From assembly GCF_036320965.1 (NCBI RefSeq), contig NC_092225.1, positions 55,294,637-55,358,636 on the forward strand: a stretch of 64,000 nt of DNA. The letters run 5' to 3'. Position numbers and translations under genes: made by a program. The notes under the pieces are model-generated. The model was not told the origin of the DNA. It worked only from the letters and a program-made list of their open reading frames with translations, and searched no databases. Positions 15,301 through 28,400 of the stretch are shown here, in pieces. This DNA comes from Panulirus ornatus (lineage: Eukaryota; Arthropoda; Malacostraca; Decapoda; Palinuridae). Position 1 is the first letter of the stretch; each line of letters starts with the position of its first letter.

Positions 15301-15620
15301 TACCCTGAGTTTCATTAAAATCTGTAGAACTTGAAAATCTGAGCAAAATATTACCCTAGGCTATAGTCGACAATTTTTCTTGATTTTTTTGAAAAAATAG
15401 ATTTTCCTGAAAATTTCACCTTAGACCCTTGTACGTATGTTGAATCACAATCTTTGGTTATAACCTTAAAATTCATGTAATTAGTCGAGTAATTAGCATA
15501 TTGATATAATTAGTTATAGATAATATTAAATATGTGGTTAAGCCCTCAATTTTACGAAATGCAGTCTTTTGACTCGATATCCTTAATCACCATATAGAAC
15601 ACCACATATACCATGAGTTT
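15301..15620 (+). repeat. Rare satellite variant X, copy 1
   Basis: This monomer carries linked rare changes: TCTGTAGAAC, CTATAGTCGAC in the box, CACCTTAGACCCTTGTACG, GAATCACAATC, TTAGTTATAGATAATATT, AAGCCCTCAA and GAACACCACATATACCATGAG. The same set reappears at about 20,555-20,870, so the two share a recent common source 5.25 kb apart. Confidence 0.8.
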
Positions 15621-18600
15621 CATTAAAATCTGAAGAACTTGAAAATCTGAGCAAATTATTACCCCAGGCTATAGCCTAGGATTTTTCTTGATTTTTTGAA
15701 AAAATAGATTTTCCTGAAAATTTCAGCATAGATCCTTGTACGTGTGTTGAATGACAATCTTTGGTTATAACCTTAAGATTCGTGTCATTCGTCGAGTAAT
15801 TAGCATATTAATATGATTAATTATAATTAATATTAAATATGTGGTTAAGCGCTCAGTTTTACGAAATGCAGTCTTTTGACTCGATATCCTTAATCACCAT
15901 ATAGAATACCACATATATCCTGAGTTTCATTAAAATCTGAAGAACTTGAAAATCTGAGCAAAATATTACCCTAGGATTTTTCTTGATTTTTTTGAAAAAA
16001 TAGATTTTCCTGAAAATTTCAGCATAGATCCTTGTACGTGTGTTGAATGACAATCTTTGGTTATAACCTTAAGATTCGTGTAATTAGTCGAGTAATTAGC
16101 ATATTGATATAATCAATTATAATTAATATCAAATATGTGGTTAAGCGCTCAATTTTACGAAATGCATTCTTTTGACTCGATATCCTTAATCACCATATAG
16201 AATACCACATATACCCTGAGTTTCATTAAAATCTGAAGAACTTGAAAATCTGAGCAAAATATTACCCTAGGCTATAGCCTAGGATTTTTCTTGATTTTTT
16301 TGAAAAAATAGATTTTCCTGAAAATTTCAGCATAGATCCTTGTACGTGTGTTGAATGACAATCTTTGGTTATAACCTTAAGATTCCTGTAATTTGTCGAG
16401 TAATTATCATATTAATATAATCAATTATAATTAATGTTAAATATGTGGTTAAGCGCTCAGTTTTACGAAATGCAGTCTTTTGACTCGATATCCTTAATCA
16501 CCATATAGAATACCACATATACCCTGAGTTTCATTAAAATCTGAAGAACGTGAAAATCTGAGCAAAATATTATTCTAGGATTTTTCTTGATTTTTTTGAA
16601 AAAATAGATTTTCCTGAAAATTTCAGCATAGATCTTTGTACGTATGTTGAATGACAATCTTTGGTTATAACCTTAAGATTCGTGTAATTAGTCGAGTAAT
16701 TAGCATATTAATATAATTAATTATAATTAATATTAAATATTTGATTAAGCGCTCAATTTTACGAAATGCAGTCTTTTGACTCGATATCCTTAATCACCAT
16801 ATAGAATACCACATATACCCTGAGTTTCATTAAAATCTGAAGAACTTGAAAATCTGAGCAAAATATTACCCTAGGATTTTTCTTGATTTTTTTGAAAAAA
16901 TAGATTTTCCTGAAAATTTCACCATAGATCCTTGTACGTGTGTTGAATGACAATCTTTGGTTATAACCTTAAGATTCGTGTAATTAGTCGAGTAATTAGC
17001 ATATAAGTATAATAATTATAATTAATATTAAATATGTGGTTAAGCGCTCAATTTTACGAAATGCAGTCTTTTGACTCGATATCCTTAATCACCATATAGA
17101 ATACCACATATACCCTGAGTTTCATTAAAATCTGAAGAACTTGAAAATCTGAGCAAAATATTACCCTAGGCTATAGCCTAGGATTTTTCTTGATTTTTTT
17201 GAAAAAATAGATTTTCCTGAAAATTTCAGCATAGATCCTTGTACGTGTGTTGAATGACAATCTTTGGTTATAACCTTAAGATTCGTGTAATTAGTCGAGT
17301 AATTAGCATATTGATATAATTAATTATAATTGATATCAAATATTTGATTAAGCGCTCAATTTTACGAAATGCAGTCTTTTGACTCGATATCCTTAATCAC
17401 CATATAGAATACCACATATACCCTGAGTTTCATTAAAATCTGAAGAACTTGAAAATCTGAGCAAAATATTACCCTAGGCTATAGACTAGGATTTTTCTTG
17501 ATTTTTTTGAAAAAATAGATTTTCCTGAAAATTTCACCATAGATCCTTGTACGTGTGTTGAATGACAATCTTTGGTTATAACCTTAAGATTCGTGTAATT
17601 AATCGAGTAATTAGCATATAATTATAATTAACTATAATTAATATTAAATATGTGGTTAAGCGCTCAATTTTACGAATTGCAGTCTTTTGACTCGATATCC
17701 TTAATCACCATATAAAATACCACATATACCCTAAGTTTCATTAAAATCTGAAGAACTTGAAAATCTGAGCAAAATATTACCCTAGGCTATAGCCTAGGAT
17801 TTTTCTTGATTTTTTTGAAAAAATAGATTTTCCTGAAAATTTCAGCATAGATCCTTGTACGTGTGTTGAATGACAATCTTTGGTTATAACCTTAAGATTC
17901 GTGTAATTAGTCGAGTAAGTAGCATATTAATATAATTAATTATAATTAATATTAAATATGTGGTTAAGCGCTCAATTTTACGAAATGCAGTCTTTTGACT
18001 CGATATCCTTAATCACCATATAGAATACCACATATACCCTGAGTTTCATTAAAATCTGAAGAACTTGAAAATCTGAGCAAAATATTACCCTAGGCTATAG
18101 CCTAGGATTTTTCTTGATTTTTTTGAAAAAATAGATTTTCCTGAAAATTTCAGCATAGATCCTTGTACGTGTGTTGAATGACAATCTTTGGTTATAACCT
18201 TAAGATTCGTGTAATTAGTCGAGTAATTAGCATATTAATATAATTAATTATAATTAATATTAAATATGTGGTTAAGCGCTCAATTTTACGAAATGCAGTC
18301 TTTTGACTCGATATCCTTAATCACCATATAGAATACCACATATACCCTGAGTTTCATTAAAATCTGAAGAACTTGAAAATCTGAGCAAAATATTACCCTA
18401 GGCTATAGCCTAGGATTTTTCTTGATTTTTTTGAAAAAATAGATTTTCCTGAAAATTTCAGCATAGATCCTTGTACGTGTGTTGAATGACAATCTTTGGT
18501 TATAACCTTAAGATTCGTGTAATTAGTCGAGTAATTAGCATATTAATATAATTAATTATAATTAATATTAAATATGTGGTTAAGCGCTCAATTTTACGAA

Positions 18601-20554
18601 ATGCAGTCTTTTGACTCGATATCCTTAATCACCATATAGAATACCACATATACCCTGAGTTTCATTAAAATCTGAAGAACTTGAAAATCTGAGCAAAATA
18701 TTACCCTAGGCTATAGCCTAGGATTTTTCTTGATTTTTTTGAAAAAATAGATTTTCCTGAAAATTTCAGCATAGATCTTTGTACGTGTGTTGAATGACAA
18801 TCTTTGGTTATAACCTTAAGATTCGTGTAATTAGTCGAGTAATTAGCATATTAATATAATTAATTATAATTAATATTAAATATGTGGTTAAGCGCTCAAT
18901 TTTACGAAATGCAGTCTTTTGACTCGATATCCTTAATCACCATATAGAATACCACATATACCCTGAGTTTCATTAAAATCTGAAGAACTTGAAAATCTGA
19001 GCAAAATATTACCCTAGGCTATAGCCTAGGATTTTTCTTGATTTTTTTGAAAAAATAGATTTTCCTGAAAATTTCAGCATAGATCCTTGTACGGTGTTGA
19101 ATGACAATCTTTGGTTATAACCTTAAGATTCGTGTAATTAGTCGAGTAATTAGCATATTAATATAATTAATTATAATTAATATTAAATATGTGGTTAAGC
19201 GCTCAATTTTACGAAATGCAGTCTTTTGACTCGATATCCTTAATCACCATATAGAATACCACATATACCCTGAGTTTCATTAAAATCTGAAGAACTTGAA
19301 AATCTGAGCAAAATATTACCCTAGGCTATAGCCTAGGATTTTTCTTGATTTTTTTGAAAAAATAGATTTTCCTGAAAATTTCAGCATAGATCCTTGTACG
19401 TGTGTTGAATGACAATCTTTGGTTATAACCTTAAGATTCGTGTAATTAGTCGAGTAAGTAGCATATTAATATAATTAATTATAATTAATATTAAAAATGT
19501 GGTTAAGCGCTTAATTTTACGAAATGCAGTCTTTTGACTCGATATCCTTAATCACCATATAGAATACCACATATAGCCTGAGTTTCATTAAAATCTGAAG
19601 AACTTGAAAATCTTAGCAAAATATTACCCTAGGCTATAGCCTAGGATTTTTCTTGATTTTTTTGAAAAAATAGATTTTCCTGAAAATTTCACCTTAGACC
19701 CTTGTACGTGTGTTGAATCAAAATCTTTGGTTATAACCTTAAGATTCGTGTAATTAGTCGAGTAATTAGCATATTAATATGATTAATTATAATTAATATT
19801 TAATATGTGGCTAAGGGCTCAGTTTTTCGAAATGCAGTCTTTTGACTCGATATCCTTAAGCACCATATAGAATACCACATATACCCTGAGTTTCATTAAA
19901 ATCTGAAGAACGTGAAAATCTGAGCAAAATATTATTCTAGGATTTTTCTTGATTTTTTTGAAAAAATAGATTTTCCGGAAAATTTCACCATAGATCCTTG
20001 TACGTGTGTTGAATGACAATCTTTGGTTATAACCTTAAGATTCGTGTAATTAGTCGAGTAATTAGCATATAAGTATAATTAACTATAATTAATATTAAAC
20101 ATGTGGTTAAGCGCTCAATTTTACGAAATGCCGTCTTTTGACTCGATATCCTTAATCACCATATAAAATACTACATATACCCTAAGTTTCATTAAAATCT
20201 GAAGAACTTGAAAATCTGAGCAAAATATTACCCTAGGCTATAGCGTAGGATTTTTTTTGATTTTTTTGAAAAAATAGATTTTCCTGAAAATTTCAGCATA
20301 GATCCTTGTACGTGTGTTGAATGACAATCTTTGGTTATAACCTTAAGATTCGTGTAATTAGTCGAGTAATTAGCATATTAATATAATTAATTATAATTTA
20401 TTTTAGATATGTGGTTAAGCGCTCAATTTTACTAAATGCAGTCTTTTGACTCGATATCCTTAATCACCATATAGAATACCACATATACCCTGAGTTTCAT
20501 TAAAATCTGAAGAACTCGATATCCTTAATCACCGATATAGAATACCACATATAC

Positions 20555-20870
20555 CCTGAGTTTCATTAAAATCTGTAGAACTTGAAAATCTGAGCAAAAT
20601 ATTACCCTAGGCTATAGTCGACGATTTTTCTTGATTTTTTTGAAAAAATAGATTTTCCTGAAAATTTCACCTTAGACCCTTGTACGTATGTTGAATCACA
20701 ATCTTTGGTTATAACCTTAAGATTCGTGTAATTAGTCGAGTAATTAGCATATTGATATAATTAGTTATAGATAATATTAAATATGTGGTTAAGCCCTCAA
20801 TTTTACGAAATGCAGTCTTTTGACTCGATATCCTTAATCACCATATAGAACACCACATATACCATGAGTT
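20555..20870 (+). repeat. Rare satellite variant X, copy 2, ending at inversion
   Basis: This is almost the same monomer as at 15,301-15,620, including the linked rare variants. It breaks off after ACCATGAGTT, where the inverted segment begins. An irregular partial monomer (a repeated CTCGATATCCTTAATCACC) precedes it at about 20,515. Confidence 0.8.
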
Positions 20871-21700
20871 GCTGAAATTTTCAGGAAAATTTATTTTTTC
20901 AAAAAAATCAAGAAAAATCGTAGAGTAATATTTTGCTCACATTTTCATGTTCTTCAGATTTTAGTGAAACTCAGGGTATATGTGGTATTCTATATGGTGA
21001 TTAAGGATATCGAGTCAAAAGACTGCATTTCATAAAACTGAGCCCTTAACCACATATTTAATATTAATTATAATTAATCATATTAATATGCTAATTACTC
21101 GACTAATTACACGAATCTTAAGGTTATAACGAAAGATTGTCATTCAACACACGTACAAGGATCTATGCTGAAAATTTCAGGAAAATCTATTTTTTCAAAA
21201 AAATCACGAAAAATCCTAGGTTATAGCCGTGGGTAATATTTTGCTCAGATTTTCAAGTTCTTCAGATTTTAATGAAACTCAGGGTATAAGTGGTATTCTA
21301 TATGGTGATTAAAGATATCGAGTCAAAAGACTGCATTTCGTAAAATTGAGCGCTTAACCACATATTTAATATTAATTATAATTAATTATATTAATATGCT
21401 CATGATTCGACTAATTACACGAATCTTAAGGTTATAACCAAAGATTGTCATTCAGCACACGTACAAGGATCTATGCTGAAATTTTCAGGAAAATCAATTT
21501 TTTCAAAAAAATCAAGAAAAATCCTAGGGTAATATTTTGCTCAGATTTTCAAGTTCTTCAGATTTTAATGAAACTCAGGGTATATGTGGTATTCCATATG
21601 GTGATTAAGGATATCGAGTCAGAAGACTGCATTTCGTAAAATTGAGCGCTTAACCACATATTTAATATTAATTATAATTAATTATATTAATATGCTACTT
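20871..21700 (-). repeat. Family 1 satellite, inverted block
   Basis: About 2.7 monomers read on the opposite strand. The segment opens with GCTGAAATTTTCAGGAAAA, which is the reverse complement of the family 1 TCAGC end. It closes after TATGCTACTT, where direct orientation resumes with ATAGAATACC. The left edge gives a head-to-head junction and the right edge a tail-to-tail junction, so a transcript across either could fold into long double-stranded RNA. Confidence 0.93.
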
Positions 21701-24700
21701 ATAGAATACCACATATATCCTGAGTTTCATTAACATCTGAAGAACTTGAAAATCTGAGCAAAATATTACCCTAGGATTTTTCTTGATTTTTTTGAAAAAA
21801 TAGATTTTCCTGAAAATTTCAGCATAGATCCTTGTACGTGTGTTGAATGACAATCTTTGGTTATAACATTAAGATTCCTGTAATTAGTCGAGTAATTAGC
21901 ATATTAATATAATCAATTATAATTAATGTTAAATATTTGGGTAAGCGCTCAATTTTCCGAAATGCAGTCTTTTGACTCGATATCCTTAATCACCATATAG
22001 AATACCACATATACCCTGAGTTTCATTAAAATCTGAAGAACTTGAAAATCTGAGCAAAATATTACCCTAGGATTTTTCTTGATTTTTTTGAAAAAATAGA
22101 TTTTCCTGAAAATTTCAGCATAGATCCTTGTACGTGTGTTGAATGACAATCTTTGGTTATAACCTTAAGATTCGTGTAATTAGTCGAGTAAGTTATAGTC
22201 TAGGGTTTTTCTTGATTTTCTTGAAAAAATAGATTTTCTTGAAAATTTCAGCATAGATCCTTGTACGTGTGTTGAATGACAATCTTTGGGTATAACCTTA
22301 AGATTCGTGTAATTAGTCGAGTAATTAGAATTTTAATATAATTAATTATAATTAATATTAAATATGTGGTTAAGCGCTCAATTTTACGAAATGCAGTCTT
22401 TTGACTCGATATCCTTACTCACCGTATAGAATACCACATATACCCTGAGTTTCATTAAAATCTGTAGAACTTGAAAATCTGTGCAAAATATTACCCTAGG
22501 CTATAGTCTAGGATTTTTCTTGATTTTTTTGAAAAAAGAGATTTTCCTGAAAATTTCAGTATAGATCTTGTACGTGTGCTGAATGACAATCTTTGGTTAT
22601 AACCTTAAGATTCGTGTAATTAGTCGAGTAATTAATATATTGATATAATTAATTATAATTAATATTAAATATGTGTTAAGCGCTCAATTTTACGAAATGC
22701 AGTCTTTTGACTCGATATCCTTAATCACCATATAGAATACCACATATACCCTGAGTTTCATTAAAATCTGAAGAACTTGAAAATCTGTGCAAAATATTAC
22801 CCTAGGCTATAGTCTAGGATTTTTCTTGATTTTTTTGAAAAAAGAGATTTTCCTGAAAATTTCAGTATAGATCTTTGTACGTGTGCTGAATGACAATCTT
22901 TGGTTATAATCTTGACATTCGTGTAATTAGTCGAGTAATTAATATATTGATATAATTAATTATAATCAATATTAAATATGTGGTTAAGCGCTCAATTTTA
23001 CGAAATGCAGTCTTTTGACTCGATATCCTTAATCACCATGTAGAATACCACATATACCCTGAGTGTCATTAAAATCTGAAGAACTTGAAAATCTGAGCAA
23101 AATATTACCCAAGGCTATAGTCTAGGATTTTTCTTCATTTTTTTGAAAAAATAGATTTTCCTGAAAATTTCAGCATAGATCCTTGTACGTGTGTTGAATG
23201 AGAATGTTTGGTTATAACTTTAATATTCGTGTAATTAGTCGAGTAATTGTATATTAATATAATTAATTATAATTAATATATAATATATGGTTAAGCGCTC
23301 AATTTTACGAAATGCAGTCTTTTGACTCGATGTCCTTAATCACCATATAGAATACCACATATACCCTGAGTTTCATTAAAATTTCAGCATAGATCCTTGT
23401 ACGTGTGTTGAATGACAATGTTTGGTTATAACTTTAATATTCGTGTAATTAGTCGAGTAATTGCATATTAATATAATTAATTATAATTAATATATAATAT
23501 ATGGTTAAGCGCTCAATTTTACGAAATGCAGTCTTTTGACTCGATGTCCTTAATCACCATATAGAATACCACATATACCCTGAGTTTCATTAAAATCTGA
23601 AGAACTTGAAAATCTGAGCAAAATATTACCCTAGGCTATAGTCTAGGATTTTTCTTGATTTTTTTGAAAAAATAGATTTTCTTGAAAATTTCAGCATAGA
23701 TCCTTGTACGTGTGTTGAATGACAATCTTTGGTTATAACCTTAAGATTCGTGTAATTAGTCGAGTAATTAGAATTTTAATATAATTAATTATAATCAATA
23801 TTAAATATGTGGTTAAGCGCTCAATTTTACGAAATGTAGTCTTTTGACTCGATATCCTTACTCACCATATTGAATACCACATATACCCTGAGTTTCATTA
23901 ATATCTGAAGAACTTGAAAATCTGAAGAAAATATTTCTTGATCTTTTTGAAAAAATAGATTTTCCTAAAAATTTCAGCATAGATACTTGTACGTGTGTTG
24001 AACGACAGTCTTTGGTTATAACCTTAATATTCGTGTAATTAGTCGAGTAATTAGCATATTAATATAATTAATTATAATTAATATTGAATATGTGGTTAAG
24101 CCCTCAATTTTACGAAATGCAGTCTTTTGACTCGATATCCTTAATCACCATATAGAATACCACATATACCCTGAATTTCATTAAAATCTAAAGAACTTGA
24201 AATTCTGAGCAAAATATTACCCTAGGCTATAGCCTAGGATTTTTCTTGATGTTTTTGAAAAAATAGATTTTCCTGAAAATTTCAGCATAGATCCTTGTAC
24301 GTGTGCTGAATGACAATCTTTGGTTATAACCTTAACATTCGTGTAATTACTCGAGCAATTAGTATATTGATATAATTAATTATGATTAATATTAAATATG
24401 TGGTTAAGCGCTCAATTTTACGAAATGCAGTCTTTTGACTCGATATCCTTAATCACCATATAGAATCCCATATATACCCTGAGTTTCACTAAAATCTGAA
24501 GAACTTGAAAATCTGAGCAAAATATTACCCAAATTCAAAATATTGCCTAGGATTTTTCTTGATGTTTTTGAAAAAATAGATTTTCCTGAAAATTTCAGCA
24601 TAGATCCTTGTACGTGTGTTGAATGACAATATTTGGTTATAACCTTAAGATTCGTGTAATTAGTCGAGTAATTGGCATATTAATATAATTAATTATAATT

Positions 24701-25207
24701 AGTATTGAATATGTGGTTAAGCGCTCAATTTTACGAAATGCAGTCTTTTGAGTCGATATCCTTAATCACCATGTAGAATACCATATACACCCTGAGTTTC
24801 ATTAAAATCTAAAGAACTTGAAAATCTGAGCAAAATATTACCCTAGGCATATTTACCCTAGGATTTTTCTTGATTTTTTTGAAAAAATAGATTTTCCTGA
24901 AAATTTCAGCATAGATCTTTGTACGTATGTTGAATGACAATCTTTGGTTATAACCTTAAGATTCGTGTAATTAGTCGAGTAATTAGCATATTAATATAAT
25001 TAATTATAATTAATATTAAATATGTGGTTAAGCGCTCAATTTTACGAAATGCAGTCTTTTGACTCGATATCCTTGATCACCATATAGAATACCACATATA
25101 CCCTGAGTTTCATTAAAATCTGAAGAACTTGAAAATCTGAGCAAAATATTACCCTAGGCTATAGCCTAGGATTTTTCTTGATTTTTTTGAAAAAATAGAT
25201 TTTCCTG
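21701..25207 (+). repeat. Family 1 satellite, direct orientation, irregular block
   Basis: About eleven monomers in direct orientation. They are more variable than the first block and have internal deletions, for example at 22,195 (AGTAAGTTATAGTCTAGG), 23,380 (ATTAAAATTTCAGCATAG) and 23,930. Neighbouring monomers at about 22,440-22,900 share GTGCAAAATATT and AAAAAAGAGATT. The pair at 23,190 and 23,420 shares ATATAATATATGG. Both pairs point to local tandem duplication. Confidence 0.93.
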
Positions 25208-25490
25208 GTGATTAAGGATATCGGGTCAAAAGACTGCATTTCGTAAAACTGAGCGCTTAACCACATATTTAATATTAATTATAATTAATCATATTAATAT
25301 GCTAATTACTCGACGAATGACACGAATCTTAAGGTTATAACCAAAGATTGTCATTCAACACACGTACAAGGATCTATGCTGAAATTTTCAGGAAAATCTA
25401 TTTTTTCAAAAAATCAAGAAAAATCCTAGGCTATAGCCTGGGGTAATATTTTGCTCAGATTTTCAAGTTCTCTGATTTTAATGAAACTCC
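25208..25490 (-). repeat. Family 1 satellite, inverted, transition to family 2
   Basis: Orientation flips at about 25,207, where TTTCCTG is joined to GTGATTAAGGATATCGGG. The first inverted monomer is still family 1, with CCTAGGCTATAGCCTGGGG in its box. By about 25,490 the sequence changes to the family 2 form (AATGAAAATTTGTGTATAG). Confidence 0.88.
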
Positions 25491-28400
25491 TCAGATTTTA
25501 ATGAAAATTTGTGTATAGATGTTATTTCTTATGGTATTTAAGTATTTCGTGTCAAAAGATTGTAATTCATATTTATAACCGTTTAATTAGCACGTAGACT
25601 AATTATGATGAAATTTAAATGCTAATTACTCGACTAATTATACAGATATTTAGATTTTCACGACAGACTCGTATTCAGCATACATAAAAGTATATACGCT
25701 GAAAATGTCAAGAAAATCTATTTTATCAAAAAAATCAATAAAAATCCAAGGCCATAGCCTTGCATTTTTTTTTTCTCAGATTTTCAACTTTCTCAGATTT
25801 TAATGAACATTTGTGTATAGATGTTATTTTGTATGGTATTTAAGTATTTCCTGTAAGAAAACTGTAATTCATAATAACCGTTTAATTAGCACCTGGACTA
25901 ATTATGATGCATTTTTTTTGCTCAGATTTTTAACTTTCTCAGATTTTGATGAAAATTTGTGTAAAGATGTGGTTTCATATGGTATTTAAGTATTTCGTGT
26001 CAAAAAATTGTATTTCATATTACCCGTTTAATTAGCACCTGGACTAATTATTATGAAATTTAAATGCAAATTACTTGACTAATTATACGAATATTTAAAT
26101 TTTGACCACAGACTTGTATTTACCATACATAAAAATATATATATTGAAAATGTTAAGAAAATCTATTTTCTAAAAAAAAAATCAATAAAAATCCAATGTC
26201 AAAAAATCTATTTTTTCAAAAAAAATCAATAAAAATCCAAGGCATTTTTTTTTGCTCAGATTTTCAAATTCCTCAGATTTTAATGAAAATTTGTGTATAG
26301 ATGTTATTTCTTATGGTATTTAAGTATTTCGTGTCAAAAGATTGGAATTCATATTCATAACCGTAATTAGCACGTAGACTAATTATGATGAAATTTAAAT
26401 GCTAATTACTCGACTAATTATACAGATATTTAGATTTTCACCACAGACTCGTATTCAGCATACATAAAAGTATCTATGCTGAAAATGTCAAGAAAATCTA
26501 TTTTATCAAAAAAATCAATAAAAATCCTAGGCCATAGCCTTGCATTTTTTTTCTCAGATTTTCAACTTCCTCAGATTTTAATGAACATTTGTGTATAGAT
26601 GTTATTCTTTATGGTATTTAAGTATTTCGTGTAAGAAAACTGTAATTCATAATAACCGTTTAATTAACACCTGGACTAATTATGATGAAATTTAAATGCT
26701 AATTGCTCGATTAATTATACGAATATTTATATTTTGACCACGGATTCGTATTCAGCATACATAAAAGTATCTATGCTAAAAATGTCAAGAAAATCTATTT
26801 TTTCAAAGAAAATCAATAAAAATCCAAGGCTATAACCTTACATTTTTTTTGCTTAGATTTTCAACTTCCTCAGATTTCAATGAAAATTTATGTATAGATG
26901 TTATTTTATATGGTATTTAAATATTTCGTGTAAGAAGACGGTAATTTATAATATTAACCGTTTGATTAGTACCTGGAGTAATTATGATGAAATTTAAATG
27001 CTAATTACTCGACTAATTATAGGAATATTTAGATTTGCACCACATATTCGTATTCAGCATACATAAAAGTATCTATGCTGAAAATGTCAAGAAAATCTAT
27101 TTTTTCAAAAAAAGTCAATAAAAATCCATGGCTATAGCTTGCATTTTTTCCTCGGGTTTTCAAATTCCTCAGATTTTAATGAAAATTTGTGTATGGATTT
27201 GGTTTCATATGGTATTTAAAGATTTCGTGTCAAAAAATTGCATTTCATAATGTTACCCGTTTAATTAGTACCTGGACTAATTATGATGAAATTTAAATGC
27301 TAATTACTTGACAAATTATACGAATATTTAAATTTTGACCACTGACTCGTATTCACCATACATAAAAGTATCTATGCTGAAAACGTCAAGAAAATCTATT
27401 TTTTCAAAAAAATCAATAAAAATCCAATTTTAATGAAAATTTGTGTATAGATGTTATTTCTTATGGTATTTAAGTATTTCGTGTCAAAAGATTGTAATTC
27501 ATAATAATAACCGTTTAAGTAGCATCTAGAGAAATTATGATAAAATTTAAATGCTAATTACTCGACTAATTATACAAATATTTAGATTTTCACCACAGAC
27601 TCGTATTCAGCATACATAAAAGTATCTATGCTGGAAATATCAAGAAAATCTATTTTCTCAAAAAAATCAATAAAAGTCCTAGGCCTTGCCTTTTTTTGCT
27701 CAGATTTTAAACTTCCTCAGATTTTAATGAAAATTTGTGTATAGATGTTATTCTATATGGTATTTAAGTATTTCGTGTAAGAAGACTGTAATTCATAATA
27801 ACCGTTTAATTAGCACCTGGACTAATTATGATGAAATGTAAATGCTAATTACTCGATTAATTATACGAATATGTAGATTTTGACCACAGACGCGTATTCA
27901 GCATACATAAAAGTATCTATGGTGAAAATGTCAAGAACATCTATTTTTTCAAAAAATTATACAGATTTTCAACTTCCTCAGATTTTAATGAAAATTTGTG
28001 TATAGATGTTATTTTATATGGTATTTAAGTATTTCGTGTAAGAAGACTGTAATTCATGATAACCGTTTAATTAGCACATGTACTAATTATGAAATTTAAA
28101 TGCTAATTACTCGATTAATTATACGAATATTTAGATTTTGACCACAGACTCGTATTCAGCGTACATAAAAGTATCTATGCTGAAAATATCAAGAAAATCT
28201 ATTTCTTTTTTAAATCAATAAAAATCCAAGGCATTTTTTTTGCTCAGATTTTCAACTTCCTCAGATTTTAATAAAAATTTGTGTATAGATGTGGTTTCAT
28301 ATGATATTTAAGTATTTCGTGTCAAATAATTGTATTTCATAATATCAATCGTTTAATTAGAACCTGGACTAATTATGATGAAATTTAAATGGTAATTACT

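Larger units (their letters stand above)
1..20870 (+). repeat. 308-bp satellite array, family 1, direct orientation
   Basis: Head-to-tail monomers of about 308 bp fill this stretch. The marker GTCTTTTGACTCGATATCC falls at 1, 309, 617 and 924 and so on, giving about 68 copies. The monomer is AT-rich. In order it holds the marker, a GAAGAACTTGAAAATCTG segment, the box around CTATAG, a T-run/A-run segment (TTTTTTGAAAAAA), TCAGCATAGATCCTTGTACG, and an AT-only dyad ending in AAATATGTGGTTAAGCGC. Copies before 13 kb are near-identical. Copies from 13.4 to 20.9 kb carry more private variants. Tandem satellites of this kind usually form pericentromeric, centromeric or subtelomeric heterochromatin; which of these applies here cannot be told from the sequence. 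Every short reading frame in the array is part of the monomer and not a gene. Confidence 0.97.

Noticed and set aside
3064..22149. Series of 60-69 codon open frames with near-identical protein (MSFNTRTRIYAEIFRK-type)
   Set aside because: They are the satellite monomer read on one strand. They are open only where the box deletion or another small change removes a stop, and they recur at monomer spacing.
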